64,000 nucleotides of DNA. Origin: Citrus sinensis. Taxonomy: Eukaryota > Streptophyta > Magnoliopsida > Sapindales > Rutaceae. Location of the stretch: positions 2,086,001-2,150,000 of the forward strand of contig NC_068556.1 of assembly GCF_022201045.2 (NCBI RefSeq), read 5' to 3'. Below the pieces are notes generated by a model. That model did not search any database, was not told the DNA's origin, and was given only the letters and a program-made list of their open reading frames with translations. Below are positions 47,971 to 59,800 of the stretch, piece after piece (positions within the stretch are counted from its first letter, which is position 1; each line of letters opens with the position of its first letter). The position numbers and the translations under genes are program-made.

Positions 47971-48967
47971 TTAAGGATAAAAGTAGAAAGCTTATCTAGG
48001 GAGCTTAGTAAAGCTCGTTGGATAACTCGTGTGAATATATGAAATATGATTTGGGCATCAAAACTATTATAATAAGTAGGAAATAAGAATAAATAATAAA
48101 TAACACACAAGTTTTGATGTGGTTTAGCCCTTTAGCCTGCATCCATGGGAATAGCTCATCTCTTATCCACTATATAAATGAAATATTAAATGATTTGCTT
48201 TACAACATTAACAAAACCTCATTAAAGGTTATTTATGGTGAATAATAATGCGAGAGAGATATGTGTCTTATAAAGATTATGGAGTTTCTTTAGATAAGAA
48301 TAAGGGAAAAGCTTCTTTGAGAGATGAGATAATCAAAATCTTCCACATTGATCTAAAAATGGAGGAAGAAAAAGATGAGATAGCTTTTTAAAAATCTTGA
48401 AAAAAAAAGGGGTAAGCTTGAATAGAGTAAAAGGAGAAAGAGAGAGAGAGAGAGAGAGATTTCTTTCAAAATTAAATACGTGAAGCTTATATAGGAGCAT
48501 TATTGACATATTTTTGGTATTTTTGGACAATTAACAAATTTTCATTAGTTTGTCCTCCACAAGTGAGGCTATTTTAGTACTTTTGCCTTTTATCCTTTGA
48601 TGGTGACATCCATGAGCTTGGGAGGCAGGAAAACCTTCAACCACCTTTTTGTATCCATTATTGGATCCATGGCAGTCTCTCAGCCTTAATCCTGCTGTCT
48701 TTTAGAGATAGCAAAGGACAGCTGACGTGACTTTCTCTCATTACTTATTAAAGAATCTTCACTCTTATTGGCTCCTTATTTTTAGCCAAAGGAAAATATT
48801 TGTGTTCTCTCGCATCATGGCATGCACGATCTGCATGTTTGGCTCTAATCAACAAAATTTGGGTTCCGATATCACCCCTTAATGCTAGGCATATTTACCG
48901 ACACTGTGATTTTCCTCAAGGAGCTCATCTCTTGACTTTTGAGAGCTATATTGTCATTTGGTCAAAT
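47971..48967. other. Intergenic region with GA microsatellite
   Basis: No gene recognised. A (GA)n tract lies at about 48438-48460. The segment GATGTGGTTTAGCCCTTTAG (48116-48135) resembles widespread plant repeat sequence, but no element could be delimited. Confidence 0.4.
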
Positions 48968-49391
48968 GAGTTGACCTCACTTGACTAACTTTCTTTGCCA
49001 CATGTCATTAACTCATTAGTTCACGTTAGCATCCAAATTTTCCTCAAACAAAATATATTCAGAATATCCTTTTTGCAACTTTTCTTTTTATTCTCTCAAT
49101 TTATATTTTGCTTAACAAAGACTCAAAATTTTCTTATTTTGAAACTTTATATATACAATATCTTTGAATATATTTGAGGAGCGAGCTGACTTTACTTGAT
49201 TAACTTTTTTTGCTAAGTTTCATCAAGTCATTAGTTCATGTCGACATCCAAAATTTCCTCCAAACAACAAGTATTCATAATATCCTTCTCGCCACTTTTC
49301 TTTTTCATTATCTTAATTCATATTTTGTTTAAGACTCAAATTTTCTTAATTTGAAAATTAATATATACAATAACTTTGAAATATTGGAGGA
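48968..49391. repeat. Tandem duplication, ~215-base unit
   Basis: Copy 1 (48968-49180) and copy 2 (49183-49391) share, in order, GAGYTGACYT, ACTTGAYTAACTTT, TCATTAGTTCA(C/T)G, TAATATCC or AATATCC, CACTTTTCTTTTT and ATATATACAAT. They are diverged by scattered substitutions and small indels, so the duplication is not recent. Confidence 0.7.
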
Positions 49392-49721
49392 GACTAATAG
49401 ACCCACAATTCTTTTTTGTTTTTTTTTTCTTAAACAAGAATAGACCCACTGAATTAAATAATTGGCAAAAAGGCACAATATTTGATAAGTAATGGGAAGC
49501 AATCATGTAATCATGTAAAACATTCTTAGTGAAAAATCCAAAAAAAAAGTATCTCGGTTTGAGCCTAAATACATCGGAAATATAATTAAGTTAAATTAAG
49601 AGTAGTTAAATAGAATTATGAATGGAATAAGGATACAATTTCGTTGGATATAGATTCGTAATTGGCTGCGGTGTCAGTTTTTTATTTCTGAAAATAAGAA
49701 ATAATATTTTTCTAAATTATA

Positions 49722-49723
<2 letters not shown>

Positions 49724-49753
<30 letters not shown>
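49724..49753 (+). repeat. Poly-C tract of 30 bases
   Basis: Thirty consecutive C residues, followed by ACCC and a run of nine A. Able to form an i-motif (C strand) and a G-quadruplex (G strand). The exact length is likely unreliable in any assembly. Confidence 0.9.
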
Positions 49754-49873
49754 ACCCAAAAAAAAATGCCACATTGATCGCGCTAATCACATTTGGCATT
49801 AATTAGACGCCCATGTGTGAAAAAAAAAACGCATGCCCAATTTCAAATATAACAGTGTGAAATGTATGTTAAC

Positions 49874-50305
49874 TAAGAGGTTGTTCGTTAAACATTTGAA
49901 TAAAATTTCAGACATTTTTTAAAATATATTTGTTTGTTTTTTAGAATTTATGTCTGATTTTAAGACATCTGAATAGAAAAAGTAAACTTTTGTGACTTTT
50001 ATCTGAATGAAAAAAGGTCTGAATGATAAATAAATATTATATTCTAAAAATATCTCTATAAAATAACTTATTTCCTAAACTATAAAATCTAATTCTCTTT
50101 TTTGTTTAAATTTAAAAGGACATAAATGTCAAAGAACCAAATTTAAGATATTTTTTATTGTAAAAACAAACAAGATGCCACTTATATTCAGATATTTAAA
50201 AAAGAAAAATAAACATGTCATTTAGATTTTCGTATTCAGACCTATTCAGACTTTAAAAAAATTATGACCCATTTAAATTTCAGACAACAAAACAAACGTT
50301 ACCTA
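49874..50305. repeat. MITE copy B (~430 bp)
   Basis: Second copy of the family at 41184-41634, in the same orientation. It starts TAAGAGGTTGTTCGTTAAAC and ends AACAAACGTTACCTAA, whose reverse complement (TTAGGTAACGTTTGTT) imperfectly matches the start. Similarity to copy A is high throughout. Confidence 0.75.
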
Positions 50306-51184
50306 AGTCATCAGTATTTTGAACATTTAGATTCAGCGCAAATTGGATGATCGAGATTGCAATTATTTTCACATATTTAAAGCCCAATTAATGCGCTAAA
50401 TTAGCAATCCACCTTACACAAATAAAATTCAAGAAAATTTGTAAGTTTTAGGGAGATGATTTTTAGCTCTCTTTTTTTAATTTTAATTTTAAATAGAATT
50501 TTAGTTGTGAGTTTATGTTTAAAGTTTTACACCAAGTTCATAAGTTGAGGTCTTGCGTTTGAAGTTTGTTAAATTTGATAAGAAACTATCACACATATTA
50601 ATTTTAATTTGATACTATTTAATTTTAGATTGCCGATCTCTTGATAAGATTTTTATGCTTACCCATGCGGGAAAAAAGTTTGGTTTGCGTCGGTTCAGTT
50701 CGGATTATGGGTGCTATTCAATTGAAATAATAAAATCTCTTGTATTTTTTTTTTTTTTGAAAGAAAATCTCTTGTATTAAAAGTTTTAGAGTTTAATCTC
50801 TAGTCAGCTAGGTAAGGAAAGTATTAAGTTACCGGTAAAGTAAATTAAAAAAAAAAAAAAAGCGGAGAGAGAAATTCTGTTGACGGAAGTTAAAATTTGG
50901 CGGATGTCATTTCGGAAGCGCCCAATCCATAGATATTAATTGCCGTATTGTTTTTTCATTACATTTATTATCATCTAAAAGTGTGAATTCGTGATTCTTC
51001 ATCCTACGTAGTACGTATAAAAAAACTCATGGATTGAATGGTTGAAATTGGCCAAATTATGGGCCCCAATAAGCTAACGATTTAGTATTTAATATTTTAT
51101 CAACATTAGCACTTTGGTCTTTAGCTTAGCCACAGAAAGACGCTTAAAATCTAATTCTGCTGCGATATTTGTCACTTGATCGTG
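50306..51184. other. 5' flank of the SDR gene
   Basis: AT-rich, no gene. A TATA-like CGTATAAAAAAACTC at about 51016-51030 lies about 160 bases before the SDR start codon and may be its core promoter. Confidence 0.4.
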
Positions 51185-51979
51185 ATGGCAGATTCCTCAA
51201 TGTGTAACGCCAAGAATAAACTTGAAGGCAAGGTGGCCATAATCACCGGCGGCGCAAGCGGCATCGGAGAAACCACGGCGCGTCTTTTCGCTGATCACGG
51301 TGCCCGTATGATCGTTATTGCTGACATTCAAGATGAATTAGGCCGACAAGTAGCCACATCAATTGGTGTCGGTAAGTGTCACTATGTGCACTGTGATGTT
51401 ACCAATGAATGTCAAGTCAAAGCATTGGTTGACTCAACGGTCCAAAATTACGGGCAGCTAGATATCATGTTTAGCAATGCTGGGATTCTGAGTAGTTCTG
51501 ATCAGACCGTACTTGATCTCGACTTTTCAGCCTTCGACAGATTGTTTGCAATCAACGTACGTGGAATGGCCGCGTGTGTGAAACACGCGGCGCGCGTTAT
51601 GGTGGAGGGCGGCGTACGAGGCAGTATTGTGTGTACAGCCAGCGTGGCGGGTTCTTGCGGGGGCAAAAGGAGGACTGATTATCACATGTCGAAGCATGCG
51701 GTGATTGGGTTGGTTCGATCGGCGAGCGTGCAGCTGGGGGTGCATGGGATTAGAGTGAACTGCGTTTCACCGCACGGGCTGGCCACGCCATTGACTTGCC
51801 ACGCTTATGGGATGCCCGCGGACGAGGTTGAGAAGCTGTTTGAGCCACAGACGCCGTTGGAAGGAGCTGTGTTGAGAGCCGGACACGTGGCGGATGCTGT
51901 GTTGTTTCTTGCATGCAGGGACTCTGAGTTTGTCACCGGGCACGACCTCGTTGTTGATGGCGGGTTTCTGATTCGATGA
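51185..51979 (+). CDS. Short-chain dehydrogenase/reductase (SDR110C-type, NAD(H)-preferring)
   Basis: Intronless, 264 residues from ATG 51185; the frame extends upstream only to a TTG at 51176. Classical SDR hallmarks are present: TGGASGIG (22-29) for the dinucleotide, Asp47 at the end of the second strand (VIAD), which favours NAD over NADP, NAG (98-100), a catalytic Ser near 153 (TASVAG), and Tyr166-xxx-Lys170 (YHMSK). The C-terminal GHDLVVDGG motif is also there. The family includes xanthoxin dehydrogenase, secoisolariciresinol dehydrogenase, and terpene alcohol dehydrogenases such as borneol or zerumbone-forming enzymes. The substrate cannot be read from the sequence. It is clearly more GC-rich than its surroundings. 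Confidence 0.93.
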   Translation: MADSSMCNAKNKLEGKVAIITGGASGIGETTARLFADHGARMIVIADIQDELGRQVATSIGVGKCHYVHCDVTNECQVKALVDSTVQNYGQLDIMFSNAGILSSSDQTVLDLDFSAFDRLFAINVRGMAACVKHAARVMVEGGVRGSIVCTASVAGSCGGKRRTDYHMSKHAVIGLVRSASVQLGVHGIRVNCVSPHGLATPLTCHAYGMPADEVEKLFEPQTPLEGAVLRAGHVADAVLFLACRDSEFVTGHDLVVDGGFLIR

Positions 51980-52030
51980 TTAAATTAATCAGAGGCGTAC
52001 TGGAATTCACCTTTACCGGTGGATGGTTTC

Positions 52031-52036
52031 AATAAA
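52031..52036 (+). terminator. AATAAA polyadenylation signal of the SDR gene
   Basis: AATAAA about 50 bases past the SDR stop codon, followed by TG/TT-rich sequence. Confidence 0.5.
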
Positions 52037-52269
52037 TCTCCTGATTTGTGCTTGTTCAATTTATCATGTCTATGCGAATATTTAATATTATGTGAGCAGA
52101 AGCCCTACGGCAAAGCAACCTATATTTTACTCCCGTCACATTGAGACATCAGACACTGACACAATTGACTTATCGTGTGATAGTAACGTACGCCTGTCTT
52201 AGCTATTGGACCATCCATCATTCTGGGTCAAGTAGCTATAGACCAAGCCCAAAAATTTCAAGCTTATTC

Positions 52270-52499
52270 GGATAAGCCGATAAGGTACCACCGTGCGTTC
52301 ATTGTCGTGCATCACAGGGGTGAAAAAATTGAACCGAATCTGGGGACATAATGATAATATCCGTTTGTCGTCACCTAAACGCTTTAATAATATACAGGCG
52401 GCTCCTGCTCACGGTTCTGAAGGAAGTAAAAGCAACAGATTAACAAGCGCACAGTCGATTTTAAATGAAGTAGGGAGGCGTACCGGAACCTGGTAGGGA
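52270..52499 (+). other. GC-richer island with a 68-codon open frame lacking an ATG
   Basis: A frame from about 52293 to the TAG at 52494-52496 encodes a basic, Ser/Asn-rich peptide (for example SNRLTSAQSILNEVGRRTGT). It has a GTG rather than an ATG at its upstream end and an in-frame TAA just before that. Composition differs from the AT-rich flanks. It may be an exon of an unrecognised gene, a gene relic, or chance. No family recognised. Confidence 0.2.
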
Positions 52500-53174
52500 G
52501 ATTGGGATGAGAACATATTCCCTAATGGCAAAACTAGGAATGAATTTTCTAGGCATTTTTGAATAGTGAATACACATCCCTAATACTTGATCAAAACTCA
52601 GCCAAGCTCTTCAGTACACCTCATTAGTTGCAGGGTCAAAAAATAAAGTTCCAAACATGTGTGGTCATGAGATGATGTCATTTGGAAGTCGGAAGAACCA
52701 TTTAAATTTGTAATCTGGAGCAGTCACATTCATTTACAACAAATTGTAACATTAATAATCCGGGCATTGGTAGCATTTCATCATCACACACAATCGTACC
52801 ATACAATCGTGCCAGAACAGTTAATCATAAAACACCCAAAGAACGAACATGTATGCTAAACTCAACTCAAGCCAGGTAAGCAGTAAATTGAATCCTCAAT
52901 TATCAACACAATATATAAATGAACTAGGATATGGGGCATCATTTAAACATCCTACAGAAAATTGGATGGCTCCCCCGCTGGTAAACAGAGAATGTAGACG
53001 CGAAAACAAAAACAAGTAGAGACTGACATGAATTAGGCAAGAGTAAGAAACACAATGCTAAATAAGCCAGCAATGGTTCAATCCAAAGCTCATGTCAAAA
53101 GACACCCAACAGATCCTCAAAACAATCAATATTGAACTCTTCACTCCAATAATCACACGATCCATTGTCTTCTT

Positions 53175-54864
53175 TCACTCGAAGGCGTCATCATCTTCAT
53201 CTGGGAGAGGTTGACTAGCAGCAGCAGCAAGTTCAGCTTCATGTCTGAAAAACATAAGCAATGAACATGAGAAAAAACAAAACTAGCAATGTAGCAAAAG
53301 GGGGAAAAAAAAACATTGTGCATACAAATGTGTGTGCGCGCGCGCGCGAGCGTGTGATAGATATAGATGTCATGCAGACATGATAAGAAACTTACTGTTG
53401 CTGAGCAGCCAAATCGATTTGCACCTCTGGGGGAGCAAGGGCAGGAGACTCGACAAAATGCAAGTTAGGATCCCTGCAACCCGTAGAAAGATATTAATAA
53501 TCTGTTAATCGCATCAAAACCATAAAGGAACCAAAAGTTATAATTGCACTTGGAAAGTATCAGAGTACATACCCAGCAAGTTTTCTGGCAAGGTAAAGAA
53601 AAGGCTTCTCAAAGTTGTAATTGCTCTTGGCTGAGATCTCATAGTACTGCAAATTCTTCTTCCTGTGGAAAGTAACCTGCTTTGCTTTCACCTGCCTGTT
53701 CTTCACATCGACCTTGTTCCCGCAAAGAACAATTGGGATGTTTTCACACACCCTGAAGAAGGCATCAAAAAGATGCAAAAACATTATGTACAACATTCAA
53801 AAGCTCTAACTTGAAATCAGAAAAGAAAAACAAGCAGGTTCAATACAAACCTGCAGAGATCACGGTGCCACGTCGGAACATTCTTATACGTCAAGCGGGC
53901 AGTAACATCAAACATGATGATAGCACATTGCCCATGGATGCTGCACAATCAACAAATACTTAGTAATGTAGCCAAACAAATCAATGCTAAAATCTACTTA
54001 TCAGAATTCAAGTACTTAAAACTAGAAAAAATGCTGAAGCAAGACATCTAGGATTTGATAAAAATGACCAATAAATCTAACATAAAAGGAAAAATAAATA
54101 AATCACAAGATCTTTGCAAGTGGTTACTTACTAGTATCCATCTCTAAGACCACCAAACTTCTCTTGTCCGGCAGTGTCCCAGCAATAGAATCGTATTTTT
54201 CCACAGTTGGTAAAGAAGTCCAATGGATGAACTTCCACACCAATGGTCGCTGAGTGTAATCAAAACAAAGTGTTAAAAAGAAAACTTCTTTTAGTTTAAT
54301 TTTGCCGTTCAGCGAAAATAAAATAGAAGCCAAAGAAAACTTACGTTCATATTTCTTCTCGAATTCACCAGTAAGATGCCTCTTCACAAAGGTAGTCTTC
54401 CCTGCAATGTACATCACCTCACAGTCAGCAACACATAACCAACTCAACAAAACCATAAAGCAAATACCAACCCACTTGAAACCAAAACCCAAATCCATAG
54501 TCAGACCGCAATAAATCACGAGTCTTAAAATAACTAATACTATTCAACCCCACCCCCCCACCCCCCCCAAAAAAAACCCTAGATTCCTTAAACAAGTATC
54601 CAAAAAAAAAAATCAAAAGTGCACAAAAAAGGACTTTATTTATGTATTAATTTTATCGATCATTACCAGTGCCACCATCGCCGACAATTACAAGTTTGAA
54701 GCTTGGATAATCAACAGTTTGCTGATTCGGCAGAGCCTACACCACAAATAAAATCAACACATAAACACAAATCAAGATGCAGATCAAGTAAATCAAACAG
54801 CAATAAAAAAACAAAAGATAAAAAAAAATGCAGAGATTGAAAGAGAGACGAATCATCATACCAT
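53175..54864 (-). CDS. RAN: Ran small GTPase (nuclear transport)
   Basis: Eight coding exons, all GT-AG and in phase: 54862-54864 (only the ATG), 54667-54736, 54345-54401, 54132-54249, 53851-53940, 53573-53752, 53396-53473, 53175-53244. The product is 221 residues, the standard plant Ran length. GTPase motifs: GDGGTGKTTF (P-loop), [10 protein letters not shown] (switch I), [16 protein letters not shown] (switch II, catalytic Gln), NKVDVK (guanine specificity), [13 protein letters not shown]. The acidic C-terminal tail ends DEDDDAFE (residues 214-221). Ran-GTP drives nuclear import and export through importin-beta receptors and acts in spindle assembly. The ATG separated by an intron from the rest of the CDS is a feature of plant RAN genes. 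No lesion seen. Confidence 0.96.
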
Positions 54865-54961
54865 GAGTTGATTTGTTGCGTTTGGATTTTGAATTTAAGC
54901 GAGAGAGCGCTCAGTGTCGGGGAATGTTGGAGTGTTTGGCAATCGCCTTTTCGTAAGGGGG

Positions 54962-54971
54962 TTTATATAAG
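54962..54971 (-). promoter_or_regulatory. TATA box of the RAN gene
   Basis: On the minus strand CTTATATAAAC lies about 100 bases upstream of the RAN ATG. Transcription would start near 54938, giving a 5' UTR of about 75 bases. Confidence 0.55.
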
Positions 54972-55884
54972 AGGTTTTAGCTTTTAGGAGACCCTAATTG
55001 CGAGGTTTTAATCGTCTGTGTGCGGCTGAACCGAAAGGAAAGATCTGATTAGAGCTTGTGAGAGAAGTTTATATATGATTGGTGAATGTCATTGAAATGG
55101 GTGATGCGTGCTGTAGGAGATCTCTGCCCAACTAAATCTAACTTCTTAGTTAGCTTTAAGCTGACGCGATTCTCTCCACCGTCTGATTTTGGGACTCATC
55201 AGCGTGATTCTTACGTGTGGAATGATTTTGTGGACTGATCTGTCAGATTAATACTATTGCGTGTGGGCTTTGCTTCTATCTTGTTAGGCTTTTGGGTTGG
55301 GTTCTAGATTTCATATGGGCTCGACCTAATATCACATGAGCAAGAGTTGGACTATACGCCATCCTTTAAAACTCTTTAAATTTTTAATTCTATTTTGTTT
55401 AATACCAAAAACACCACCTTCCTTCCTTTCTTTTTTAAATCAACACTCTCAAAATACCCCATTTAAAGTTTATTAAAAATTATAATTTTTTATTGAAAGA
55501 TTATTAAGAGGACTCTTAGGTCTTGGAAAAAAAAAACAAAAGAAGAAGTCTTCTTATTTTCAGGGGTTTTAAAGATATGGATTAAAAATTTAGTTTTGAT
55601 TTAATTACTATTCTCTTTGAGGTTAAAAAATGTAGATAAAAAAATGAAAGGTTTCATAATATTTTTTTAAGGGGCGTTTAAAAGATCCACTCATAATAAA
55701 AAAAAAAAATAAATAGTACATAAAATCTTTTTACATATGTCCTTAAATGTAATTGTAATAAAAGTAGGAGTTTTTTCAAATTAATGAAAGGGTGTTAATA
55801 GTCCAACTCTATAGGTAATGATGTTCTCTTTAAAAAGTTGTGCTATAGAGCCCACAAAATAAAATTGAGACTTAAAAAAAGTGG
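54972..55884. other. Intergenic region upstream of RAN
   Basis: Promoter-distal sequence of RAN, then AT-rich sequence with poly-A/T runs. No gene recognised. Confidence 0.45.
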
Positions 55885-56355
55885 AAGGGTGTATTTGCTT
55901 TTCAAATTGAAGAATAAGAATTTAGAATCGAAATTATTAATAGTGTTTATTTCCTAAATTGAGATCTACCTCAATTTAGGTTTTAGGAACGAGAGACTAA
56001 TTTTTAAAGGGGTGGCAGAAATTAATGTCCTATTTCAGAATCAGAATTATTGACGATGTTTTATTTTACAAATTAGGAATATGAATTGAAATAAAAAAGG
56101 TAGACACACCTTAATTTGGGTTTCAGCAATGGGAAACCGATTCCTTCAAGGTGGTGGAAATCATTCTGCCATTCTCGAAAGCACCAATTCATTTAGGTTC
56201 CTAATTAAAGTAAAAGCATCAATGATAATACAACTTATTCTCATTCTGATTATGATTACTACAATTAAAATAAACAACTTGTTCTGATTCTCATTCCATA
56301 CCATTTCAATTCTAATTCATTCTGATTACAATTCCCGATTAGTAAATGCAAAGTT
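55885..56355. repeat. MITE-like repeat with weak terminal inverted repeats
   Basis: The left edge has GTATTTGCTTTTC followed by AATAAGAAT. The reverse complement of the right edge has GCATTTACTAATC followed by AATCAGAAT. Internally it repeats CTGATT/GAATCAGAATTATT-type words. A target-site duplication was not found, so limits are approximate. Confidence 0.35.
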
Positions 56356-57340
56356 AGTATCTCACCACTATATATATATATATATTTGTAGGTTTTAGGG
56401 GTCTTTCAAAAGTCAAAACACCCAAAACCCATGTTATTGTTAAATTAGGGATTTAATAATCAAATTTAGCATTACTCATTAACAATTTTATTGTTAAAAA
56501 ATAATGGAGCTTACTAGTTACCATAGCGTGCTAGTGAAGGGTAATAAATATTCAATCGATTCAAAATTGCCTTATATATTATCTCAAGTATCTATTATTA
56601 GTAGTTAGAATTATGTCATGAGCTGGTCCAAAAATGATTTTACTTCCCTAATTTCTTTTAATGCACACAACTCTCGAATTCAAATTTTATCCAATATTTT
56701 CGCTTGACGTGGTCTATTAGTTCAGCGTGTGCAGCTAGAGTCTAGAGAGTAATTGCTTCAAACCATACACATGCACCACTTTTGTCCGCGTTCTCGAAGG
56801 CACCCCTCTCGTCAACTGCCTTATAACTTGTGCAACCGCCTACGATGAGGTGCAATGGATGCAACAGACATGCAGTGTGTCTTCACAACCAAATATTTTT
56901 AACATTTGCAGAGTCTTCACTATTTATATTTGTTTGTAGGTTTTATGGGTCTTTCAGCGGACTGTAGACACCTCTTAAAAATTCTTGGTGGAAATGTTAA
57001 AAATCCAATTTGAATTGAACTCTTTCTTGGGAAATTTACGAAAATAACCATAAATATTTTGTTATTTTCACAATTAATCCTCTCAACTTTTTTCTATCAA
57101 CATTAGCCAAACACGAGCTTTTCTCTCTAAATTACCCTTCTTTACAGACCAAAAGCAACATTGTTTCACCCATATCGTCAAACCAAACGCAGCTTTCCAC
57201 TCTTGAATCATCAGCCAACGGCGACGGCAAAAGACAACGGTAAAAGTAAAATCCCATCATAATCTATCCAGATCCAACACTAACATCACTTAGTGGTATG
57301 AGTTATTTTTTGAACTTGCTGAACTGAGTCGGGGGTGAAT
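56356..57340. other. Intergenic sequence left of the MULE
   Basis: It contains a (TA)n tract at 56369-56386. No gene recognised. The true left end of the Mutator-like element may lie in this stretch, for example near the TGGGAAATTTACG phrase at about 57029, but this cannot be decided here. Confidence 0.4.
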
Positions 57341-57354
57341 CTGGTGACAGGGTG

Positions 57355-57397
57355 GTTGTCGCACCAAGCTTCGGGCGACCGGCGCCCTGTCGCACCA
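57355..57397 (+). repeat. Left subterminal repeat pair of the MULE
   Basis: GTTGTCGCACCAA (57355-57367) and CCTGTCGCACCA (57386-57397). Both occur as exact reverse complements in mirrored order at 63893-63905 and 63876-63887. Confidence 0.75.
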
Positions 57398-57476
57398 ACC
57401 CTTGTAGATTCATTAAAACTGTATTATTTTGATATGGCTCGAATAATTTTCCTTTTTTTATATAATTTCAGGCTTA

Positions 57477-59800
57477 ATGGATTCAGTTGTACTTGAATTG
57501 TGTTACGATGGTTGGTGGGAGACATTAGAAGATGGCCGTATGGAGTATGTGAATGGTAAAAATCGAGCTTTTTTGGTTAGGAAAAATTGTCTGTTTGATC
57601 AGTTATTGACAAGAGTATACGAGGTGTTACAAATAAACCTTAATGAATATAATATCACAATGAAGACAACTTTGAGGTCTAGTAACACATTATATCGTAT
57701 ATGTGCACTGCCCATGGATATATGTGATGATGAAATGGTGAGGGTTGTGTTGCATATGGCATCCGACGTAGGCAATTTTGAATGCATTCCTATATTCGTG
57801 ACCACATCACCTCGAGTTTCGAGCGAAGGTATTGAGCCACATGTCAATATAGAAACTTGGTTTAGAGCAACTATGTTTGGCGCCAATAATAATGAAGAGG
57901 TGTTGCCAAGGACAATATCGCTGCAGCAATATTACTCTCCAATCCACGACAATTATGACAACATTGATGATAATGGCGTTACGTTAGAGGATGTTGGAGC
58001 AACGGTATTTTCAATAACGACGTCGTTGGAGCAACGGTATTCTCCATATCACAACAATAATTTTCGGGACAATAATGATTTTCATAATGAGATAGAGGGG
58101 GATAATGTTTGTGCAAAATCTTCTAATAATACGAGGGGGGGCACTCATTTCAATAATGATGGTGATGATGGAGGAGCCGGTCCTTCGAATGTTCTGTCGT
58201 TTCAGCATGAGGATGAGTGTGAAGACAATACTCCTGTGAATAACAGAGGCAATAGACCTATTCCTTCGATGGTTCGATCGAGAAGGAGCATTGACCCCCT
58301 TACAAGTCTTGCTCCAACTTTGCCTTCGAACATGGTTGCTCCAAGCTTTGTTAGCAGTTGTGACTCAGATGATATCAGTGTGGGTAAGCTATTTGCTGAG
58401 AAGAATGAGTTTATATTACAACTACGCAAGGTGGCCTTTAGAGATAAGTTTGATTTCAAGATTGTACGATCTACTACGACATGTTTCGAGGCTCACTGTT
58501 GTTCAGAATCATGTAAATGACGTATTCGAGCAACTAGATGTTCGAATGAGCAAAATGTTCCTTGGGTGATGAAGAGAATTGATAATGTACACACTTGTCA
58601 TAATGAGGTATTGGTTGATGGACGTCATCAAGTAAGGAGCCGGGTTGTCGGTTATATTATCGCAGAAAAATATATTCAAGATAAGAGGATTTATACTCCC
58701 AATGACATAAGAGCATATATACAACAGGAATACGGTGTTCAATTAACATACCAGCAGGCATATCGGGCGAGAGAAGTTAGTCTTGAAATAGTTCGAGGCA
58801 ACCCTTCAGAGTCATACAACTTGCTCCTTAAATATTCTCACGTACTAACTACAGCGAATAAGGGTACAGTCACTCACCTCAAGCAGGATGGAGATGGTAA
58901 TTTCTTGTATTATTTTGTAGCACTCGGATCTTCCATCAAGGGGTTTATGCAGTACATTCGGTCTGTCATTGTTGTAAATGGTACTCATCTGAAGGGACTA
59001 TATCGTGGAAGCATGTTCGTGGCAACATGTCTTGATGGTAACAATCAATTGTATCCGTTAGCCATTGGGATCATGGATTCAGAAAACAATGATGCTTGTG
59101 AATGGTTTATGATGAAGTTACACGGAGTGATTGGCGATAGACCTGAGTTGGTAATTATATTTGATCGATGCACTGCCATAAGGAGAGCCGTTCTTAGAGT
59201 ATTTCACAATGCAACTCACGGCGTTTGTTTTTACCACGTGAAAGGTAACATTAAATCGCAGTTTAGAATGTCAAAAGCTCTTTGGGATAAATTTGAGCCT
59301 GCCTTTATTAATGCAGCAAAAGCATATAGCCACAAGGAATTTAAGAGACAATTTGAAGGGTTGTGGATGATCCACTCGGGTGCGGCTAATTACCTAGAAA
59401 ATAATGTCGGTACATGTAATTGGGCAAGGTCTCAGTTTAAAGGTATGAGGTACAACATACTTACCACCAACATCGCAGAGAGTGTTAATTCTTTCACGAG
59501 AGAACCTCGGAAATTTCCTGTTACTCATCTTGTTGATCACTTTAGGAAAACATTGCAGCAATGGTTTTATGATAGAAAAATTGTGGCTGAATCTATGACT
59601 ACTCGGCTAACAACATAGGCAGATGAAATAGTCACTGAGAGGAGAACTATAACTGAAAGAATGATAGTTCGGCCGGTGTCTCCGCATCGATTTCAATTTT
59701 AGGCGGTGGGCTTAAGGAATGTTTGGTTGACTTGTAAAAGAGAACTTGCTCATGTAGAGTGTTTCAGCTTAATCAGCTTGTGTGTGCTCATGCAATATGT
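57477..59800 (+). pseudogene. mudrA: mudrA-like MULE transposase, inactivated
   Basis: Starts at ATG 57477, preceded by an acceptor-like TTTCAG. In one frame it gives an N-terminal MuDR leader (to about 58360), a MuDR DNA-binding/WRKY-GCM1-like region with Cys residues at about 58400-58600, and the MULE transposase domain at about 58900-59250. After 59450 comes NIAESVNSFTRE, then a SWIM zinc-finger remnant (VCAHAIC in the +1 frame at about 59780-59800). Lesions: TGA at 58518-58520, TAG at 59616-59618 and 59700-59702, a frameshift before the SWIM motif, and Asn (AAT 58977-58979) in place of the first catalytic Asp (VVNGTHLKG). The second Asp (IIFDRC) is kept. The C-terminus past the SWIM motif is absent and the opposing gene begins there. 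Confidence 0.85.

Noticed and set aside
51176-51184. Upstream extension of the SDR frame
   Set aside because: The first codon is TTG; ATG 51185 directly precedes the conserved N-terminus.
53560-53796. Separate small GTPase-like gene
   Set aside because: It is exon 6 of RAN plus flanking intron sequence.
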